From Methyloglobulus sp. (GTDB lineage Bacteria; Pseudomonadota; Gammaproteobacteria; Methylococcales; Methylomonadaceae), in the NCBI GenBank assembly GCA_009695535.1, contig SHZQ01000004.1:1-36285 (forward strand): DNA of 36,285 nt, written 5' to 3'. Shown here piece by piece: positions 6,979 to 19,345 of the stretch (positions are counted from its first letter, which is position 1; every line of letters begins with the position of its first letter). The position numbers were made by a program, and so were the translations under genes. A model generated the notes under the pieces. That model worked only from the letters and a program-made list of their open reading frames with translations, made no database searches and was not told the DNA's origin.

Positions 6979-8895
6979 ATGGAATTTAAAGAGCAAATGC
7001 ACGAATACTCGCTATGGCGAGCAAAGTTGATACAGGGTATAGAAATGTATCATCAGTGGCGTATACGCTACGATGTGAACGATCCCCACAGTAACAGCAC
7101 CATTCTGAATGTGCTTAGTTGTCTGCAACAAGACCGTATAACGTTGGCTTTCGTTGCAGAATTTTCGCGCGGTAAAAGTGAACTCATCAATGCTCTGTTT
7201 TTTGCTGAAATAGGTTTTGGGCTACTTCCGTCTTCGCCCGGACGTACGACCATGCCGCCAACGGAACTCTTTCACGATGTAGAAGGCGGTGACCATATCC
7301 GCTTGTTAGAAATTGAAAGTCGGCTTGAAGATATTTCTATGGCGGAGTTTAAAAATACACCCGAAAGATGGAAGCAAATCGATTTAGATTTTAACTCGCC
7401 AGCGCAAATGCAGGAAGCCTTCAAGGCATTGGTAGCCACAAAAATGGTTGACCGTGAGCTTGCTGATAAGCTGGGCTTATGGAATGAACGTGAAGCGGCC
7501 GAGCAAGGCATTATTAATCCAGAAAAAGTGGAAGTCCCGTGTTGGCGGCATGCCATCATCAGCCTCCCCCATCCGCTATTAAAAGAAGGCTTAACCATCC
7601 TCGATACCCCTGGCTTGAGTGCCCTGGGAGCAGAGCCCGAGCTGACCTTAAGTATGTTGCCCAGCGCTCAAGCCGTCGTGTTTGTCATTGCCGCAGATAC
7701 CGGTGTCACCAAGAGTGATATGGATATGTGGCGTAACCACGTATGTCATGCCCGTGGTGGTAGCAAGCGCGGTTTGGCGGTAGTAATGAACAAAATCGAT
7801 TCTATGTGGGATGATTTGTCAGGTGATACGGGTTATCAAGCATCGATCCAGTCGCAAGTTAAAACCTCCGCAACCACCTTAAAAATTGAAGAAGGGGCTA
7901 TTTTTCCCGTATCTGCTAAGCAAGCATTGCTTGCCAAAGTTAAACAAGATAAAGTCTTGCTGGAAAGAAGCAGGATTTCGTTATTAGAGACTTATCTAGC
8001 GGAGGATATCGTCAAACAACGGCGCAATATCCTGATGGAAATTGTTACCAGAGACATTGGCTTTTTGGTCAATGAGTCACTAAGTTTAACGGAATCGTCA
8101 CTGGCAAACGGAATCTCGCAGCTTGAGGAATTTAAGAAAATTGACTTTCAAAATCAGGATATGACGGGTAAGTTGATGGCGGAAACCCGTGATCGGCAAA
8201 ATCTGTACATGTCCAACATTGAAAACTTCCAGGCCAGTCGCATCGTATTTATTGTTCAGGCCAAGATGTTGATTGATTCTTTCTCTAAGGAAAGAATTGA
8301 TGCCATCATCAAAAATACCAAGCATGGTATGTCGAAAAGCCTGACGACTTACGGCATGAAACAAAGCATTCGCAAATTGTTTGATGATTTACGTGATTTG
8401 CTGCAAGATTCGGTCGATATTACCAACGAAACCCGCCGTCTGGTCAAAGCTATACACAAAAAATTCTATGATGAATATGGCTTTAAAGAGATAGAACCTC
8501 AGCTATTCTCGATTAAACAGTACCAGTTTGAGCTTGAGCAAGTGTTTGCGGAAGGCGAAACTTTCCGAGTCAGTGCCAAGACGACGATGACCGAGCAGAG
8601 TGCTGTAATCAACAGGCTTTATAGCACCTTGATTGCAAGGGCTAGGAACATACTCAGGCAGGCACATGCCGATGCAGGGGCGTGGAGCAACGATGTATTG
8701 ACACCATTAATGCACCAAATTAAAGACCACAAGAAAAAAATCGAAAATCGTTTGCAAATGCTAAAGAAGATGAACGAATCTAAAGGCACGGTAGCCGAAA
8801 ATATTGCTGCACTTGAAGCAGAGATTGAGCCGCTTAAGAGGCAAAGAAGTGAATTGATGATGATGATTAAGGGAATGCAGATTAACGATAGTTAG
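6979..8895 (+). CDS. Dynamin-like large GTPase
   Basis: This 638-aa protein has an N-terminal dynamin-type GTPase domain (about residues 50-330). The G1 P-loop is AEFSRGKSE (60-68), G2 lies in GRTTMPPTEL (about 89-97), G3 is LDTPGLSALG (about 208) and G4 is NKID (271-274). The rest is mostly helical and ends in a coiled coil (about 590-632). I see no transmembrane segment, so membrane contact, if any, would be peripheral. Bacterial dynamins remodel or protect membranes; the exact role here is unknown. It stands alone between pyrE and the atp operon, without the tandem second dynamin gene often seen. The G1 motif ends in GKSE rather than the commoner GKST. Confidence 0.88.
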   Translation: MEFKEQMHEYSLWRAKLIQGIEMYHQWRIRYDVNDPHSNSTILNVLSCLQQDRITLAFVAEFSRGKSELINALFFAEIGFGLLPSSPGRTTMPPTELFHDVEGGDHIRLLEIESRLEDISMAEFKNTPERWKQIDLDFNSPAQMQEAFKALVATKMVDRELADKLGLWNEREAAEQGIINPEKVEVPCWRHAIISLPHPLLKEGLTILDTPGLSALGAEPELTLSMLPSAQAVVFVIAADTGVTKSDMDMWRNHVCHARGGSKRGLAVVMNKIDSMWDDLSGDTGYQASIQSQVKTSATTLKIEEGAIFPVSAKQALLAKVKQDKVLLERSRISLLETYLAEDIVKQRRNILMEIVTRDIGFLVNESLSLTESSLANGISQLEEFKKIDFQNQDMTGKLMAETRDRQNLYMSNIENFQASRIVFIVQAKMLIDSFSKERIDAIIKNTKHGMSKSLTTYGMKQSIRKLFDDLRDLLQDSVDITNETRRLVKAIHKKFYDEYGFKEIEPQLFSIKQYQFELEQVFAEGETFRVSAKTTMTEQSAVINRLYSTLIARARNILRQAHADAGAWSNDVLTPLMHQIKDHKKKIENRLQMLKKMNESKGTVAENIAALEAEIEPLKRQRSELMMMIKGMQINDS

Positions 8896-8912
8896 TTGTT
8901 GGTTAATCGAAA

Positions 8913-8939
8913 GCGCTTAATCAAGAGTGATATAAGCGC
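8913..8939 (+). terminator. Weak hairpin after the dynamin-like gene
   Basis: GCGCTTA and TAAGCGC form a 7-bp stem with a 13-nt loop 17 bp after the dynamin stop codon. No T-tract follows, so it may be a weak terminator or have no role. Confidence 0.3.
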
Positions 8940-9041
8940 AACTGAAAGACCTCAAATATTTTTTAGAGTCAGATTTGTGTTCGGAAAGCAGGTTAAAAAC
9001 TCAGCGTTGCTTTCGCATGTTAACTTATCCACCTTGATTTA

Positions 9042-9446
9042 GTGCGTCCTGACAGATATAATCCTCAAACTAATGTATTTGGAGGTTTTGTGGCGGCTAG
9101 AGGTTCATCTACTGTCGCTAAAATCCTGGGCTATCAAGTATTGATAATCGCGGTAGTTAGCTTGGGTTTTGGTGTTGGAGGATGGCAAAAAGCCTTCTCA
9201 GCAACCATAGGCGGGTTAGCCGCGCTCATTCCAAATCTGTATTTTGCGCTCCGCGTGGCTGGATCGGCGGAGCAAGACGCGAGGAAGATTTTACGATCTT
9301 TCTACGTGGGTGAATCAGTGAAGCTGTTGTTGACAGTGGCACTGTTCATGTTGATTTTTCAAATCCCAAGCATTGAAATTGTACCGCTGATGGTAGCTTA
9401 TGTCGCTGCCTTGTCGGTTTTTTGGTTTGCGCTCTTAATGCAGTGA
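9042..9446 (+). CDS. atpI: ATP synthase subunit I (AtpI)
   Basis: AtpI is a small four-helix membrane protein encoded first in most proteobacterial atp operons. It assists assembly of the c-ring and is not part of the final enzyme. Four hydrophobic helices are visible, with the conserved GGLAALIPNLYFA segment after the second. No ATG is available. The track start is a GTG at 9042 without a ribosome binding site. A second in-frame GTG at 9090 lies 4 bp after a perfect GGAGG (9081-9085) and would give a 118-aa protein beginning VAARGSS. I list the longer version but consider the GTG at 9090 at least as likely. Confidence 0.88.
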   Translation: MRPDRYNPQTNVFGGFVAARGSSTVAKILGYQVLIIAVVSLGFGVGGWQKAFSATIGGLAALIPNLYFALRVAGSAEQDARKILRSFYVGESVKLLLTVALFMLIFQIPSIEIVPLMVAYVAALSVFWFALLMQ

Positions 9447-9487
9447 AAAAGAGCTGCGTTAAGTTTAATTAAGATGCAGCGAATTAA

Positions 9488-10303
<816 letters not shown>

Positions 10304-10313
10304 CTATTTATAA

Positions 10314-10634
<321 letters not shown>

Positions 10635-10669
10635 GGCTTTAAATATAACAGTCACGCGAGGAACAGTCC

Positions 10670-11140
10670 ATGAGTATCAATATTACTCTGATTGGCCAAA
10701 TGATTACCTTTGCACTCCTTGTTTGGTTTGTCATGGAGTATGTTTGGCCAGTATTATTTGCCGCTTTAGAAGAACGTAAAAAGAAAATAGCTGACGGTTT
10801 GGCGGCGGCTGAAAAAGGTCATGAAGACATGTTGGTGGCGGAACAAAAGGCCAAAGGGCTTTTAAAAACCGCTAAAGACCAATCATCTGATATTGTTAGT
10901 TTGGCACAAAGACAAGCTAACGAGATCGTTGAAGAATCCAAAAACACTGCCAAAAAAGAAGGCGACCGCTTGATTATTGCCGCAAAAGCGCAAATAGATC
11001 AAGAAGTTCAACATAGCAAGGAAATCTTGCGTAAAGAAGTTGCTGTTCTGGCCGTCGCCGCAGCAGAACAAATTTTGGTTGCGGAAATCGACAAAACCAA
11101 ACACCAAGAGATTGTGAATAAAATCTCAAAACGTTTATAA
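10670..11140 (+). CDS. atpF: ATP synthase Fo subunit b
   Basis: Subunit b (156 aa, the same length as in E. coli) is the peripheral stalk. A single N-terminal membrane helix (about residues 5-27) precedes a long charged helix that dimerises and holds F1 in place. The hinge [15 protein letters not shown] after the membrane helix is characteristic. GAGGAACAG provides the ribosome binding site. It is flanked by atpE and atpH in the usual order. Confidence 0.96.
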   Translation: MSINITLIGQMITFALLVWFVMEYVWPVLFAALEERKKKIADGLAAAEKGHEDMLVAEQKAKGLLKTAKDQSSDIVSLAQRQANEIVEESKNTAKKEGDRLIIAAKAQIDQEVQHSKEILRKEVAVLAVAAAEQILVAEIDKTKHQEIVNKISKRL

Positions 11141-11149
11141 GGTCATAAT

Positions 11150-11683
11150 ATGAGTGAATTGGCGACCTTAGCGAGACCCTATGCTTCTGCGGTATTTAAG
11201 CGAGCCAAAGAAACGACATCCGCTGCAAAATGGTCGGAAAGCTTGGCTTTCCTATCGGCAGTCATTAGCAGCAAAGAAATATCGGAGCTGGTTGATAATC
11301 CGAAAGTCAAGAAAGGCAGGCTTACCGAATTGTTACTTGATGTAAGCAAAGGACAAATCGACAACGAAGGGGTTAATTTCCTGCAATTGTTAGTACAAAA
11401 TAACAGATTGGCATTATTGCCTGACATCGCCAGACTTTTTGAAGAGCAAAAAGCGGAAGATGAAGGTTATATAGCCGTCGAAGTATTAACTGCTTTCGCT
11501 TTTACCAAGGAATCACAACAAAAGTTTGTTGCAACCTTGGAAAAAACATTAAGCAAAAAAGTTCACATGAATGTGGCCTTGGATAAATCATTAATAGGCG
11601 GTGTCCTGGTACGTGCAGGCGACCAAGTTATTGATGGTTCCGTCAGAGGTCAACTCCAAAATTTGCAAAAGGCTCTACTGTAA
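11150..11683 (+). CDS. atpH: ATP synthase F1 subunit delta
   Basis: Subunit delta (177 aa, as in E. coli) joins the top of F1 to the b-subunit stalk. The N-terminus LATLARPYASAVFKRA and the C-terminal signature GGVLVRAGDQVIDGSVRGQL are both typical. It begins 9 bp after the atpF stop and ends 16 bp before atpA, so it is part of the same transcript. Confidence 0.96.
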   Translation: MSELATLARPYASAVFKRAKETTSAAKWSESLAFLSAVISSKEISELVDNPKVKKGRLTELLLDVSKGQIDNEGVNFLQLLVQNNRLALLPDIARLFEEQKAEDEGYIAVEVLTAFAFTKESQQKFVATLEKTLSKKVHMNVALDKSLIGGVLVRAGDQVIDGSVRGQLQNLQKALL

Positions 11684-11699
11684 GAGTGAGAAATAGAAC

Positions 11700-13241
11700 A
11701 TGCAATTAAATCCATCTGAAATCAGTGATCTGATAAAAAAGAAGATCGAAAACTTTGATCTTAGCGCAGAATCCCACACCGAAGGCACTGTTGTCAGTGT
11801 AACCGATGGTATTGTGCGTATTCATGGGCTGTCCCAAGCCATGCAAGGCGAAATGCTGGAATTTCCAGGCAATGCCTTTGGTATGGCGCTCAACCTGGAA
11901 CGGGATTCCGTCGGCGCGGTCATCCTGGGTGCTTATCAGCACATTTCAGAAGGCGACACCGTCAAATGCACAGGTAAAATTCTGGAAGTTCCTATTGGAC
12001 GGGCATTGTTAGGTCGCGTTGTTGATGCTTTGGGTAATCCCATAGACGGTAAAGGCGCTATCGCCACCACTGAAACCGCACCTATCGAAAAAATTGCCCC
12101 TGGCGTAATTGCTCGGCAATCGGTAGACCAGCCAGTGCAGACAGGATTGAAATCCATTGATGCGATGATCCCAATCGGTAGGGGTCAGCGCGAATTGATT
12201 ATTGGTGATCGCCAAACTGGAAAAACTGCTATTGCTATTGATGCCATCATTAACCAAAAAGGTACAGGCATTAAATGTATCTATGTGGCTATTGGTCAAA
12301 AACGTTCATCCATTGCTAACGTGGTACGCAAGCTAGAAGAACATGGCGCGATGGATCACACCATTGTCGTCGTGGCATCTGCTTCAGAATCTGCTGCATT
12401 GCAGTTTATAGCACCTTACACAGGTTGCTCAATGGGCGAATACTTCAGGGATTGCGGTGAAGATGCACTCATCATTTACGATGATTTGACCAAACAAGCG
12501 TGGGCTTACCGTCAGGTATCGTTGCTGCTCCGTCGTCCACCAGGTCGTGAAGCCTATCCAGGTGACGTGTTTTATTTACACTCACGTCTGTTGGAGAGGG
12601 CATCTCGCATTAACGCCGCTGAAGTTGAAAAACTGACGGGCGGCAAAGTGAAAGGCAAAACCGGATCATTGACAGCATTACCCATCATCGAAACTCAAGG
12701 TGGCGACGTGTCGGCTTTCGTGCCCACTAACGTGATTTCAATTACGGACGGACAGATCTTCCTGGAAAGCAATTTGTTTAACTCAGGCATTCGTCCTGCG
12801 GTAAACGCTGGCTTATCGGTTTCTCGTGTTGGTGGTGCTGCACAAACCAAGATTATCAAAAAGCTGGGCGGTGGTACTCGTCTCGATTTGGCGCAATACA
12901 GAGAATTAGCGGCGTTCGCGCAGTTTGCTTCCGATTTAGATGAAAGCACCCGCAAGCAGATAGAACGTGGTCAACGCGTCACTGAATTGATGAAGCAAAA
13001 CCAGTATTCGCCCATGTCTGTTGCCCAAATGGCAGTATCGCTTTTTGCTGCTAACGAAGGCTTTTTGGACACAGTCGAAGTCAACAAAGTTTTGGCTTTT
13101 GAGGCGGCATTGCTGTCTTACATGAAATCTGAACATGCTGCGTTGATGGACAACATCAACAAGACCGGTGATTTTTCAGATGACATAAAGCAAGGCATGA
13201 AGACGGCTATTGAATCTTTCGTTAAAACGCACAGTTGGTAA
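11700..13241 (+). CDS. atpA: ATP synthase F1 subunit alpha
   Basis: Subunit alpha (513 aa, identical in length to E. coli) carries the non-catalytic nucleotide sites. The P-loop GDRQTGKT lies near residue 169, and the alpha/beta signature ([14 protein letters not shown]) lies near 365. The N-terminal beta-barrel starts [20 protein letters not shown]. The ATG is preceded by GAGTGAGAAATAGAAC. Overlapping shorter ORFs in the track are shadows. Confidence 0.98.
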   Translation: MQLNPSEISDLIKKKIENFDLSAESHTEGTVVSVTDGIVRIHGLSQAMQGEMLEFPGNAFGMALNLERDSVGAVILGAYQHISEGDTVKCTGKILEVPIGRALLGRVVDALGNPIDGKGAIATTETAPIEKIAPGVIARQSVDQPVQTGLKSIDAMIPIGRGQRELIIGDRQTGKTAIAIDAIINQKGTGIKCIYVAIGQKRSSIANVVRKLEEHGAMDHTIVVVASASESAALQFIAPYTGCSMGEYFRDCGEDALIIYDDLTKQAWAYRQVSLLLRRPPGREAYPGDVFYLHSRLLERASRINAAEVEKLTGGKVKGKTGSLTALPIIETQGGDVSAFVPTNVISITDGQIFLESNLFNSGIRPAVNAGLSVSRVGGAAQTKIIKKLGGGTRLDLAQYRELAAFAQFASDLDESTRKQIERGQRVTELMKQNQYSPMSVAQMAVSLFAANEGFLDTVEVNKVLAFEAALLSYMKSEHAALMDNINKTGDFSDDIKQGMKTAIESFVKTHSW

Positions 13242-13253
13242 CAAGGGTTTCTA

Positions 13254-14117
13254 ATGGCTGTTGGTAAAGAAATACGAAGTAAGATTGCCAGTATTAAAAA
13301 TACGCAAAAGATCACGCGTGCAATGGAAATGGTTGCTGCGAGTAAAATGCGCAAAACCAAAGACCGGATGCAAGCGACGCGGCCTTACTCAAAAAAAATT
13401 GGTCAGATCATCAAGCATTTGGCACATGCCAATCCTGAGTATAAGCACGGTTTTCTTGTTGCGCGTGAAGTTAAGCGCGTGGGAATTATCGTAGTTAGCT
13501 CGGATAGAGGGTTGTGCGGTGGGCTGAATGCAAACCTATTCAGAAAAACCCTGACCTACCTAATAGAGTGGGAAAAAACAGGTATTGAAGTCGATGTTTG
13601 CACTATAGGCACAAAAGCTTCCGGTTTCTTTGGCAACTTAAAAACCCATTTGGTTGGACAAGTTGTAAAGCTGGGTGATGCACCGCATTTGAATGATATT
13701 GTCGGCATTATCAAAATCATGCTGGATGCCTATGCCGAAGGCCGTATCGACGAGTTGTATGTAGTCAACAACGAATTTGTCAATACCATGACACAACAAC
13801 CAACTGTTAACAGAATGTTGCCTGTTGTTGCCGATGAAATCGAGGAAACTTTAAGCGGATATTGGGACTATATCTATGAGCCAGATGCCAAGGAAGTTCT
13901 CGACCATTTGCTTACCAGATATATAGAATCCATTGTCTACCAAGGCTTAGTGGAAAATAATGCCTGTGAGCAGGCTGCGCGGATGGTAGCGATGAAGAGC
14001 GCATCCGACAATGCCGGAAATCTTATCAAAGAATTGCAATTGATTTATAACAAGGCGCGGCAAGCTGCGATCACGCAAGAAATTTCAGAAATCGTAGCCG
14101 GTGCGGCAGCGGTTTAG
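13254..14117 (+). CDS. atpG: ATP synthase F1 subunit gamma
   Basis: Subunit gamma (287 aa) is the central rotor shaft. The N-terminal helix ([27 protein letters not shown]) and the C-terminal helix with [13 protein letters not shown], the standard gamma signature, form the coiled coil inside the alpha3-beta3 ring. The middle domain contains [11 protein letters not shown]. It starts 12 bp after atpA and precedes atpD by 41 bp. Confidence 0.97.
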   Translation: MAVGKEIRSKIASIKNTQKITRAMEMVAASKMRKTKDRMQATRPYSKKIGQIIKHLAHANPEYKHGFLVAREVKRVGIIVVSSDRGLCGGLNANLFRKTLTYLIEWEKTGIEVDVCTIGTKASGFFGNLKTHLVGQVVKLGDAPHLNDIVGIIKIMLDAYAEGRIDELYVVNNEFVNTMTQQPTVNRMLPVVADEIEETLSGYWDYIYEPDAKEVLDHLLTRYIESIVYQGLVENNACEQAARMVAMKSASDNAGNLIKELQLIYNKARQAAITQEISEIVAGAAAV

Positions 14118-14146
14118 AGCATTAAGCTAAGCGAATTATTATTTAA

Positions 14147-15538
<1,392 letters not shown>

Positions 15539-15561
15539 GCTGACAAAATTCAGAGAATATT

Positions 15562-15984
15562 ATGGTCATGACCGTACATGTAGACATCGTTAGTGCCGAA
15601 AAGGAAATCTTTTCTGGCTTAGCGGAAATGGTATTTGCACCTGCTGAACTGGGCGAAGTCGGTATTTCGCCTCGTCACGCGCCATTTATTACCCGCTTGA
15701 AACCCGGCGAAGTACGCGTTAAAGTCAGCGAAACAGAAAGTTACCCTTTCTACGTTTCCGGTGGAATGCTGGAAGTGCAGCCCCATTTAATCACCGTGTT
15801 GGCTGATACAGCAATACGTGCGAAAGACATAGATGAAGCCGCCGCCATCGAAGCGAAAATAAGAGCAGAAGAAGCCTTGGCCGACAAGTCCGGTAAAATA
15901 GATTACGTAACCGCCCAAGCGAAATTGGCGGAGGCTATCATGCAATTAAGGACATTGGACAGACTAAGAAAGCGCGGCGGTTAA
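15562..15984 (+). CDS. atpC: ATP synthase F1 subunit epsilon
   Basis: Subunit epsilon (140 aa; 139 in E. coli) binds gamma and the c-ring and can inhibit ATP hydrolysis through its C-terminal helices. The N-terminal beta-sandwich (VDIVSAEKEIFSG; GEVGISPRHAPFITRLKPG) and the helical C-terminus ending LRTLDRLRKRGG are typical. Two ATGs (15562 and 15568) are two codons apart and either could be used. It is the last gene of the operon; a strong terminator begins 32 bp after it. Confidence 0.97.
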   Translation: MVMTVHVDIVSAEKEIFSGLAEMVFAPAELGEVGISPRHAPFITRLKPGEVRVKVSETESYPFYVSGGMLEVQPHLITVLADTAIRAKDIDEAAAIEAKIRAEEALADKSGKIDYVTAQAKLAEAIMQLRTLDRLRKRGG

Positions 15985-16016
15985 ACGTTATTTCTCACCA
16001 TGTCAAAATGAACATT

Positions 16017-16053
16017 AGCCCGTTAGTATGGAATGTACTAACGGGCTTTTTTG
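16017..16053 (+). terminator. Strong rho-independent terminator of the atp operon
   Basis: AGCCCGTTAGTA and TACTAACGGGCT form a perfect 12-bp stem with a 7-nt loop, directly followed by a TTTTTTG tract. It lies 32 bp beyond the atpC stop codon. Confidence 0.95.
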
Positions 16054-16124
16054 TTTATGAAAAGCTATTATTATGACCTCTTGCGTTCAAAAAGTTTTCA
16101 ACCATCAGCTTTTAGGTATTAGAA

Positions 16125-17495
16125 ATGAAATTAACTACAATCATTCTGGCCGCTGGCAAAGGCACACGTATGCGCTCGGAAATCCCAAAAATCCTGCACA
16201 AAATAGCTGACCGCTCACTATTGGAGCATGTTTACGATATGAGCAAACAATTGCCCGACAATAAGATCAAGATTGTTTATGGTCATGGCGGTGAATTGGT
16301 CAGGGAAAGCCTAAGTCAGCTAGAAGCCACTTGGATAGAGCAAAAACAACAGCTTGGTACAGGTCATGCGGTACAGCAAGTCGCCGACCAGATCGGCGAT
16401 GCTGATACCGTATTGATACTGTATGGCGACGTACCTTTACTAAAATTGGCTACCGTACAGGCATTATTGGCAAACGTGAGTGACAAATCGCTAGGCTTAC
16501 TCACCGTCCAGCTTACCGATCCTAAAGGTTACGGCAGGATAGTGCGGAACACATCAGGGCTTGTTCAAAAAATTGTCGAAGAAAAGGATACCAGCGATAA
16601 CGAAAAATTAATCAATGAAGTTAATACTGGCATTATGGCTATGAAAGGTAGCAAATTAAAATCATGGTTGAGTCAGATTAAAACTAACAATGCTCAAGGT
16701 GAGTATTACTTAACGGACATTATCGAAATGGCTGTGGGTCAAAATATTAGCGTCATTACTAATCAGCCAAGTACCGAAGATGAAGTTATGGGTGTTAATA
16801 ACCGGATGCAACTTAGCCATTTGGAACGGGTTTACCAAAAAGAGCAAGCCGAAAGCTTAATGGAGCAAGGAGTAACCTTACGTGATTCAGCGCGGTTTGA
16901 TTTGAGAGGCAGTCTTGAGGCATTAGGTCAAGATATAGAGATAGACATCAATGTGATATTGGAAGGCAAAAATACCATAGGAAGCAACGTCACTATCGGC
17001 GCGAACACCCGCATTAAAAATTCCGTCATCGGTGACTATGTAGAAATTCTTGATAATTGTGTGATTGAGGATGCGGTCATCGGTGCAAAAAGCCGCATCG
17101 GGCCATTCGCCAGATTGCGGCCTGAAACCGTTTTAGGTACAAACGTCCATATCGGCAACTTTGTGGAAATAAAAAAGTCAGACGTGGCAGAAAAAAGCAA
17201 AATTAACCATTTGAGTTATATCGGCGACACCAGCGTGGGCAGTAACGTCAATATCGGTGCAGGGACGATTACCTGCAACTACGATGGCGTAAATAAATTC
17301 AGGACGGTGATTGAAGATGGTGCGTTCATCGGCTCAGACACCCAACTGATTGCTCCCGTTACAATTGGCAAAAATGCCACCATAGGCGCAGGCTCAACCA
17401 TCACTAAAGACAGCCCTGAAAATCAACTGACCTTGAGTCGTGCAAAACAGGTTTCGATTTCAGGCTGGCAACGGCCTGTAAAGAAGGAAAAATGA
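16125..17495 (+). CDS. glmU: Bifunctional GlmU: GlcN-1-P acetyltransferase / GlcNAc-1-P uridylyltransferase
   Basis: GlmU (456 aa, as in E. coli) acetylates glucosamine-1-phosphate and then couples GlcNAc-1-phosphate to UTP, giving UDP-GlcNAc for peptidoglycan and LPS. The N-terminal nucleotidyltransferase motif LAAGKGTRMRS is at about residues 8-18, with YGDVPLL and NEVNTGIM further on. The C-terminal left-handed beta-helix has hexapeptide repeats, and the acetyltransferase residues sit in the NHLSYIGD and TITCNYDG segments. It is followed by glmS after 1 bp, so these two steps of one pathway are co-expressed. Confidence 0.98.
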   Translation: MKLTTIILAAGKGTRMRSEIPKILHKIADRSLLEHVYDMSKQLPDNKIKIVYGHGGELVRESLSQLEATWIEQKQQLGTGHAVQQVADQIGDADTVLILYGDVPLLKLATVQALLANVSDKSLGLLTVQLTDPKGYGRIVRNTSGLVQKIVEEKDTSDNEKLINEVNTGIMAMKGSKLKSWLSQIKTNNAQGEYYLTDIIEMAVGQNISVITNQPSTEDEVMGVNNRMQLSHLERVYQKEQAESLMEQGVTLRDSARFDLRGSLEALGQDIEIDINVILEGKNTIGSNVTIGANTRIKNSVIGDYVEILDNCVIEDAVIGAKSRIGPFARLRPETVLGTNVHIGNFVEIKKSDVAEKSKINHLSYIGDTSVGSNVNIGAGTITCNYDGVNKFRTVIEDGAFIGSDTQLIAPVTIGKNATIGAGSTITKDSPENQLTLSRAKQVSISGWQRPVKKEK

Positions 17496-17496
17496 T

Positions 17497-19326
17497 ATGT
17501 GTGGAATCGTCGGCGGCATTGCGCAAAGAAACGTAGTCCCTATATTACTGGAAGGACTTAAGCGACTCGAATATCGTGGTTATGATTCGGCAGGTTTAGC
17601 CGTTATCCATAACAACGAGATTTACCGGAAGCGTGAATTAGGCAAAGTCAAAGGTTTGGAGGCTTTGTTGCAAGCCGAGCCAATCTCAGGATATGTCGGC
17701 ATTGCACACACCCGCTGGGCGACGCATGGCGTACCCAGCACCCAAAATGCTCATCCCCATATCTGCCGGAACAAGGTGACGGTCGTTCATAACGGCATCA
17801 TCGAAAATCACGAACAACTAAGAAGTCAGCAACTTGAAGACGGCTATGAGTTCACCTCGCAAACCGATACCGAAGTTATCGTCCACCAAATATTTGATGC
17901 GCTTGAGACTTCAGATGGTTTTGTTGAAGCCGTCAAACTATCCTTAGCCAAACTGGAAGGTGCGTATGCCTTGGGCATTCTATGTACAAACTATCCTGAT
18001 ACCTTGATAGCTTGTAGAAAAGGTAGCCCTTTGGTGATTGGCGTTGGCATCGGCGAGCATTTCATTGCCTCGGATGTCGCGGCCTTATTGCCGGTCACAC
18101 AACGGTTTATTTTCCTGGAAGATGGCGATATTGCCGTTATTGGCATTAACGACCTGGTTATCTACGATAAGGATGACAATATCGTCACCCGCCCCATCAA
18201 AGAAAGCCAACTGACTGCCGAAGCCGCCGAAAAGGGCGAATATCGGCACTACATGCTCAAAGAAATCTACGAACAACCGTTTGCCATTTCACAAACCCTG
18301 GCAGGTCGCTTTATCAACAACCGCTTGCAGGAAAATGCCTTTGGGTTCAATGCCCCCGCTATATTCGATAGCACAAAAGCCATCTTGATCCTCGCTTGTG
18401 GTACCAGCTACCACGCCGGTTTGGTCGCCCGATATTGGCTGGAAGAGTTGGCTCGTGTCCCGTGCAGCATCGAAGTCGCTAGTGAATTCCGTTACCGAAA
18501 TCCGGTACTCGCGCCCGATACCTTGGTTGTCACCATTTCCCAATCGGGTGAAACCGCCGATACCCTGGCTTCTTTGCAGGAAGCCAAAAAACTCGGTGCC
18601 AAACACTCGCTCACCATCTGCAATGTGCCGGAAAGCTCGCTCATCAGGGAATCGGATCTGGTGATGATGACCCGTGCAGGCCCTGAAATAGGTGTCGCCT
18701 CAACCAAAGCCTTCACCACTCAACTCGTCACCCTTATGTTGCTGGTTATTGCAATGGGAAGGCGTTTCCAACTAGGTGAGGCGATGGAAAAAAAATTGAC
18801 TTCGGAACTGTTCACCTTGCCTGGAAAAATTGAAAAAGTATTGCGGCTAGACAATCAAATCAAAACCTTATCGGAGCAATTCGCGGATAAAGAACATGCC
18901 TTATTTCTCGGTAGAGGTACACATTATCCCATAGCGATGGAAGGCGCGTTAAAGCTCAAGGAAATCTCGTATATACATGCAGAAGCCTATCCCGCAGGCG
19001 AATTGAAACACGGCCCCTTGGCGCTTATTGATGCGGATATGCCCGTCATCACCGTCGCTCCCAACAACAGCTTACTGGAGAAGCTCAAGTCCAATATGCA
19101 AGAAGTTAGCGCACGAGGTGGCCGGTTGATAGTATTTATGGATGAAACCTTGTCTTCGCCCCCAGATAGCAATGTCCAAATCTTGAAAATTCCGCAAGTG
19201 GGCAACGAAATATCACCGATTGTTTACACCGTACCGTTGCAACTGTTGTCCTATCACGTTGCCGTTCTTAAAGGCACGGATGTAGATCAGCCCAGAAACC
19301 TAGCAAAATCGGTGACAGTGGAGTAG
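17497..19326 (+). CDS. glmS: Glutamine--fructose-6-phosphate aminotransferase (isomerizing)
   Basis: GlmS (609 aa, as in E. coli) makes glucosamine-6-phosphate from fructose-6-phosphate and glutamine, committing carbon to amino-sugar synthesis. The catalytic Cys follows Met directly (MCGIVGG). The glutaminase domain includes THTRWATHG-type residues (AHTRWATHGVPS). Two SIS domains follow (ACGTSYHAGL; LFLGRGTHYPIAMEGALKLKE), and the C-terminus LAKSVTVE is characteristic. There is no room for a glmS riboswitch in the 1-bp gap after glmU. Shorter ORFs inside it are shadows. Confidence 0.98.
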   Translation: MCGIVGGIAQRNVVPILLEGLKRLEYRGYDSAGLAVIHNNEIYRKRELGKVKGLEALLQAEPISGYVGIAHTRWATHGVPSTQNAHPHICRNKVTVVHNGIIENHEQLRSQQLEDGYEFTSQTDTEVIVHQIFDALETSDGFVEAVKLSLAKLEGAYALGILCTNYPDTLIACRKGSPLVIGVGIGEHFIASDVAALLPVTQRFIFLEDGDIAVIGINDLVIYDKDDNIVTRPIKESQLTAEAAEKGEYRHYMLKEIYEQPFAISQTLAGRFINNRLQENAFGFNAPAIFDSTKAILILACGTSYHAGLVARYWLEELARVPCSIEVASEFRYRNPVLAPDTLVVTISQSGETADTLASLQEAKKLGAKHSLTICNVPESSLIRESDLVMMTRAGPEIGVASTKAFTTQLVTLMLLVIAMGRRFQLGEAMEKKLTSELFTLPGKIEKVLRLDNQIKTLSEQFADKEHALFLGRGTHYPIAMEGALKLKEISYIHAEAYPAGELKHGPLALIDADMPVITVAPNNSLLEKLKSNMQEVSARGGRLIVFMDETLSSPPDSNVQILKIPQVGNEISPIVYTVPLQLLSYHVAVLKGTDVDQPRNLAKSVTVE

Positions 19327-19345
19327 TTTCCCTATACTTTTATCG

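Noticed and set aside
17490-17500. A possible glmS riboswitch/ribozyme ahead of glmS
   Set aside because: The gap between glmU and glmS is a single base, leaving no room for the element, which is in any case typical of Gram-positive bacteria.
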